Shown here: positions 6,460 to 8,348 of the stretch, one piece after another
Numbering within the stretch: position 1 is the first letter of the stretch
Layout: every line of letters begins with the position of its first letter
NCBI GenBank assembly: GCA_028694405.1
Contig: JAQUTM010000096.1
Span: 1 to 8,348, forward strand
Source of the DNA: Oscillospiraceae bacterium
GTDB taxonomy: Bacteria > Bacillota > Clostridia > Oscillospirales > Ruminococcaceae
Length of the DNA stretch: 8,348 nucleotides
Reading direction: 5' to 3'
Notes under the pieces: model-generated
What the model was told of the DNA's origin: nothing
What the model saw: the letters and a program-made list of their open reading frames with translations, nothing else
Database searches by the model: none
Made by a program: the position numbers and the translations under genes

Positions 6460-6774
6460 CTATCCTATATTTCCTTTTACAATGCCTGCAATGATTACAA
6501 GTACAGTCAACACCACTAAACCAATAATAACCTTATCTAATGTTTTTACATTGATGTTAATTTTATCGTACATTTTCTCTTTATAGTTAATATACCCTTT
6601 TTCAGCCAATTCCTTTTCCTTTGCCGCAAGACGTGCCTCTCTGGCCGAAAGCTGTATTTCACGCTCCTCTAAAGACATGTCCTCTAAATCTTCGGGCTGG
6701 GGTGCATCTTCTTTTAGCTGTTCTGCTACAGCAGCCACTTTATCTTTCTCTTCCTTGCTTTTCTTTTCGCTCAT
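6460..6774 (-). CDS. Small charged coiled-coil-like protein with one C-terminal membrane helix, function unknown
   Basis: I do not recognise this 104-aa protein. Residues 1-32 are very rich in Lys, Glu and Asp. Residues about 34-70 are an uninterrupted Glu/Arg/Lys/Ala/Leu helix with heptad-like leucines (for example LSAREARLAAKEKELAEKG), likely a coiled coil. Residues about 82-100 (VIIGLVVLTVLVIIAGIVK) form a single hydrophobic segment followed by four residues. There is no signal peptide. This is the layout of a tail-anchored protein with a cytoplasmic coiled coil (inference). The ATG at 6774 is 8 nt after AGGAG (6787-6783); a GTG at 6783 overlaps that SD and is rejected. It lies between the mgl terminator and the rimP promoter and so is probably its own unit. 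No clear terminator follows, so some transcripts may continue into rimP. A link to either neighbour is unproven. Confidence 0.75.
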   Translation of the reverse strand: MSEKKSKEEKDKVAAVAEQLKEDAPQPEDLEDMSLEEREIQLSAREARLAAKEKELAEKGYINYKEKMYDKININVKTLDKVIIGLVVLTVLVIIAGIVKGNIG

Positions 6775-6786
6775 TTTATCCACTCC

Positions 6787-6800
6787 TGTAAAGCTTTACA
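6787..6800. promoter_or_regulatory. Perfect 14-bp palindrome TGTAAAGCTTTACA before the small membrane-protein gene
   Basis: TGTAAAGCTTTACA is exactly self-complementary and touches the AGGAG ribosome binding site of the 104-aa gene (shared base 6787). It resembles the 14-bp cre/LacI-family operator form (TGWAANCGNTNWCA) at all positions except the centre, which is GC instead of CG. It could be an operator acting as a block downstream of the promoter, or a 5'-UTR hairpin. The palindrome is seen; the binding protein is unknown. Confidence 0.45.
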
Positions 6801-6854
6801 CGCAGTATTTAAATGTTATTTTATCTCAACGCAGGGCTTATACATCTATAATAT

Positions 6855-6894
6855 AAAAAACAGCCCTGCCTATTATAACATATATAGGCAGGGC
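6855..6894 (-). terminator. Intrinsic terminator of the mgl operon
   Basis: On the minus strand GCCCTGCCTAT (6894-6884) pairs perfectly with ATAGGCAGGGC (6873-6863) across a 10-nt AT-rich loop, giving an 11-bp GC-rich stem. TG and then six T (6860-6855) follow. It lies 44 nt after the mglC stop, which is a typical rho-independent layout. Confidence 0.9.
6872..6880 (-). promoter_or_regulatory. Possible extended -10 promoter inside the terminator loop
   Basis: The minus strand reads TGT-TATAAT, a perfect consensus extended -10, in the loop and 3' arm of the mgl terminator. The -35 position at 17-bp spacing is ACAAAT, a poor match. A start near 6866 would give the downstream 104-aa gene a leader of about 90 nt that escapes this terminator because it lacks the 5' arm. 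The site may also be chance in an AT-rich loop. Confidence 0.3.
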
Positions 6895-6938
6895 ATTTGT
6901 TACACTGTTGTAAACAGCATTTTATAATAGGAGAAAAT

Positions 6939-7985
6939 TTATTTTTTAGCCAAGTATTTGCGCAAATCCAATGCAACAGCAATGATGATAACCAAACCTT
7001 GCACAATGTAAGTGTAGCTTGTTTCCACACCCATAAATTGCAAGCTGATTTTTAACAGCTCAAATACCAATACACCGGTAAGAATACCGCTTACACGGCC
7101 AACACCACCGTTTGTGGAAACACCGCCAATGGTACAACCGGCAATAGCCTCCAGCTCGTAGCCCATACCTGTGTTAACAGAAGCGCCACCGGATTTAGCA
7201 GCCAAAATAAAGCCTGCCAAAGCGTATAGCATAGCAGCCAAAGTGTAAATTAAAATTTTTGTTTTGCTGGTATTAACGCCTGCAACTTCTGCTGCGCTTT
7301 CGTTACCACCAATAGCATACATATATTTACCATGACGTGTTTTGTTGTATAAAAACCACATTAAAAAGCCTACTACAATGGCAATAAGCAAAACGTAAGG
7401 TAAGTTATACTTGGTAACGGTATCGCCAATACCACCTGTTGCCAATTTGGTGTAAGAACCTTTTAATCCACCGATTGGTTTAGCACCTGTGTAAACCAGA
7501 CAAATACCGTAAACAAGTGTTTGCATACCCAATGTAGCAATAAAAGGCGGAACCTTTAAGAAGGAAATAACGCCGCCGTTAACAGCACCAAATACAGCAC
7601 AAATTGCCAACACAATAAGCAAAACTACAAACATATTCATTTCGCCCAAGTTGGGGTAAAATTTATCGCTGTAATCAGCTTTCTGCAGCAAAATTGCAGA
7701 AATACAAGCCGCAAGGCCAACCATACGGCCGGCGCTTAAGTCTGTACCTTTTGTAATTAAACAGCCGGAAACACCAAGTGCAATAATAAAACGCACAGCA
7801 GTGTTTAAGGCAAGGTTTTTAAAGTTTGCGTAAGAAACAAAGTTAGGACGCATGATAACTACAAAAATGGCAAAAGCCACCATCATAATAATCATAGCAT
7901 AATTTAGCAAAAAGTTGCTTACTTGCTTTTTGGTAATTTTATTTTTCGGCTGTGTTACACCAGCCGTTCTCTCTTTTGTTTGCAT
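6939..7985 (-). CDS. mglC: Galactose/methyl-galactoside-type ABC transporter permease MglC
   Basis: This is the membrane subunit of a sugar importer of the BPD_transp_2 (RbsC/XylH/MglC) family, forming the channel in the cytoplasmic membrane. The 348-aa protein has a hydrophilic N-terminus (1-24) and about 8-10 hydrophobic segments, the first at about 26-46. Blocks recalled from E. coli MglC are present: RFIIALGVSG (65-74), KGTDLSAGRMVGLAA (79-93), PPFIATLGM (146-154), AIGGNESAAEVAGVN (224-238, the coupling-loop region), GYELEAIAGCTIGGVS (275-290) and AVALD (336-340). The ATG is 8 nt after GGGGG (7998-7994), and that site abuts the mglA stop 13 nt upstream. Similarity to MglC rather than to RbsC guides the name; galactose or glucose specificity rests with the binding protein MglB, which is outside the window. 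Confidence 0.88.
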   Translation of the reverse strand: MQTKERTAGVTQPKNKITKKQVSNFLLNYAMIIMMVAFAIFVVIMRPNFVSYANFKNLALNTAVRFIIALGVSGCLITKGTDLSAGRMVGLAACISAILLQKADYSDKFYPNLGEMNMFVVLLIVLAICAVFGAVNGGVISFLKVPPFIATLGMQTLVYGICLVYTGAKPIGGLKGSYTKLATGGIGDTVTKYNLPYVLLIAIVVGFLMWFLYNKTRHGKYMYAIGGNESAAEVAGVNTSKTKILIYTLAAMLYALAGFILAAKSGGASVNTGMGYELEAIAGCTIGGVSTNGGVGRVSGILTGVLVFELLKISLQFMGVETSYTYIVQGLVIIIAVALDLRKYLAKK

Positions 7986-7998
7986 TCACGTTTCCCCC

Positions 7999-8348
7999 TT
8001 ATGCAAATTTAGTGGCTAATTCCATAATGTTTTCCTGAGTAGCCTCATTGCCGTCAATAAAGCCGGTAACCTTGCCGTCGCACATAACCATAATGCGGTC
8101 AGACATGCCAATAAGCTCGCTCATCTCTGAAGAAATCATGATGATGCTTTTGCCCTGTTTGGCCAGCTCGGCTATAATGCAATAAATTTCGTATTTGGCA
8201 CCAACATCAATACCGCGCGTTGGTTCATCCAAAATTAAAACATCGGGATTATTTGCAAGCCAACGGCTAATCAAAACCTTTTGCTGATTACCACCGGACA
8301 AAGATTGTATTTGTGTTTTACTGGACGGTGTTTTAATGGAAAGCTTTG
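7999..8348 (-). CDS. mglA: Sugar ABC transporter ATP-binding protein MglA, C-terminal part
   Basis: This is the last 115 residues of the ATPase subunit, which normally has about 500 residues in two fused nucleotide-binding domains. The gene continues past the window edge. Seen are the ABC signature LSGGNQQ, the Walker B and D-loop region VLILDEPTRGIDVGA, and the switch-histidine region IIMISSEMSELIGMSDRIMVM, in which no histidine is visible after ISSEM. The absence of the histidine is usual for the C-terminal domain of RbsA/MglA proteins. The segment matches the C-terminus of E. coli MglA closely, as I recall it. The apparent start at the TTG at 8301 is an artefact: the reading frame is open to the window edge and encodes family sequence (KLSIKTPSSKTQIQS). 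It is followed by mglC after 13 nt, and mglB is expected upstream. Confidence 0.92.
   Translation of the reverse strand, partial: KLSIKTPSSKTQIQSLSGGNQQKVLISRWLANNPDVLILDEPTRGIDVGAKYEIYCIIAELAKQGKSIIMISSEMSELIGMSDRIMVMCDGKVTGFIDGNEATQENIMELATKFA

Noticed and set aside
6775..6783. GTG start three codons upstream in the small membrane-protein gene
   Set aside because: That GTG overlaps the AGGAG ribosome binding site; the ATG at 6774 has correct spacing.
6787..6800. Canonical CcpA cre site
   Set aside because: The essential central CG is replaced by GC. It is kept as a palindrome of unknown partner, not as a cre site.
1..8348. Defence system, CRISPR array, mobile element, tRNA or rRNA genes
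   Set aside because: None seen on either strand. The coding content is conserved housekeeping and sugar-transport genes plus one unknown small gene.

Overview
The window is a stretch of Gram-positive (Firmicutes/Clostridia-type) chromosome; every gene I can support is on the minus strand. The gene order rimP-nusA-rnpM(ylxR)-ylxQ-infB-rbfA-nrnA is the classic Firmicutes transcription/translation operon. NusA is short (370 aa) and lacks the C-terminal AR repeats of proteobacterial NusA, IF2 has a Lys/Gly/Asn-rich linker, and Shine-Dalgarno sites are strong (AGGAGG type). Together with the moderate base composition this suggests an anaerobic gut-type clostridium, perhaps Oscillospirales; that placement below class is inference.

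Layout, read in the direction of transcription (high to low coordinates). (1) 8348-6939: the 3' end of mglA (sugar ABC ATPase) and complete mglC (permease), closed by a strong intrinsic terminator at 6894-6855. (2) 6774-6460: a 104-aa protein of unknown function with a charged, coiled-coil-like N-terminal part and one C-terminal membrane helix. It seems to be a separate unit, with a perfect 14-bp palindrome just before its ribosome binding site. (3) 6459-6150: no protein gene that I would call with confidence. It holds a good sigma-A promoter (-35 TTGCAT, 17 bp, extended -10 TGATATACT) and a leader of about 190 nt with several hairpins, two of them mutually exclusive. (4) 6149-91: rimP, nusA, rnpM, ylxQ, infB, rbfA and nrnA, closely spaced or overlapping (8-nt overlaps at rnpM/ylxQ and rbfA/nrnA). 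The one exception is a 127-nt infB-rbfA gap that contains strong inverted repeats. (5) 90-1: a probable intrinsic terminator after nrnA.

The operon joins ribosome maturation (RimP, RbfA), translation initiation (IF2), transcription elongation/termination control (NusA), RNase P modulation (RnpM), a kink-turn RNA-binding protein (YlxQ) and nano-RNA/pAp turnover (NrnA). The mgl genes belong to sugar uptake and end at their own terminator. The coding content is mostly ordinary. I do not see a previously undescribed multi-gene system. The less explained parts are non-coding: the structured rimP leader, palindromes in its promoter, the infB-rbfA intergenic structure, and the palindrome plus three-copy GCAGGGC element around the unknown membrane protein.
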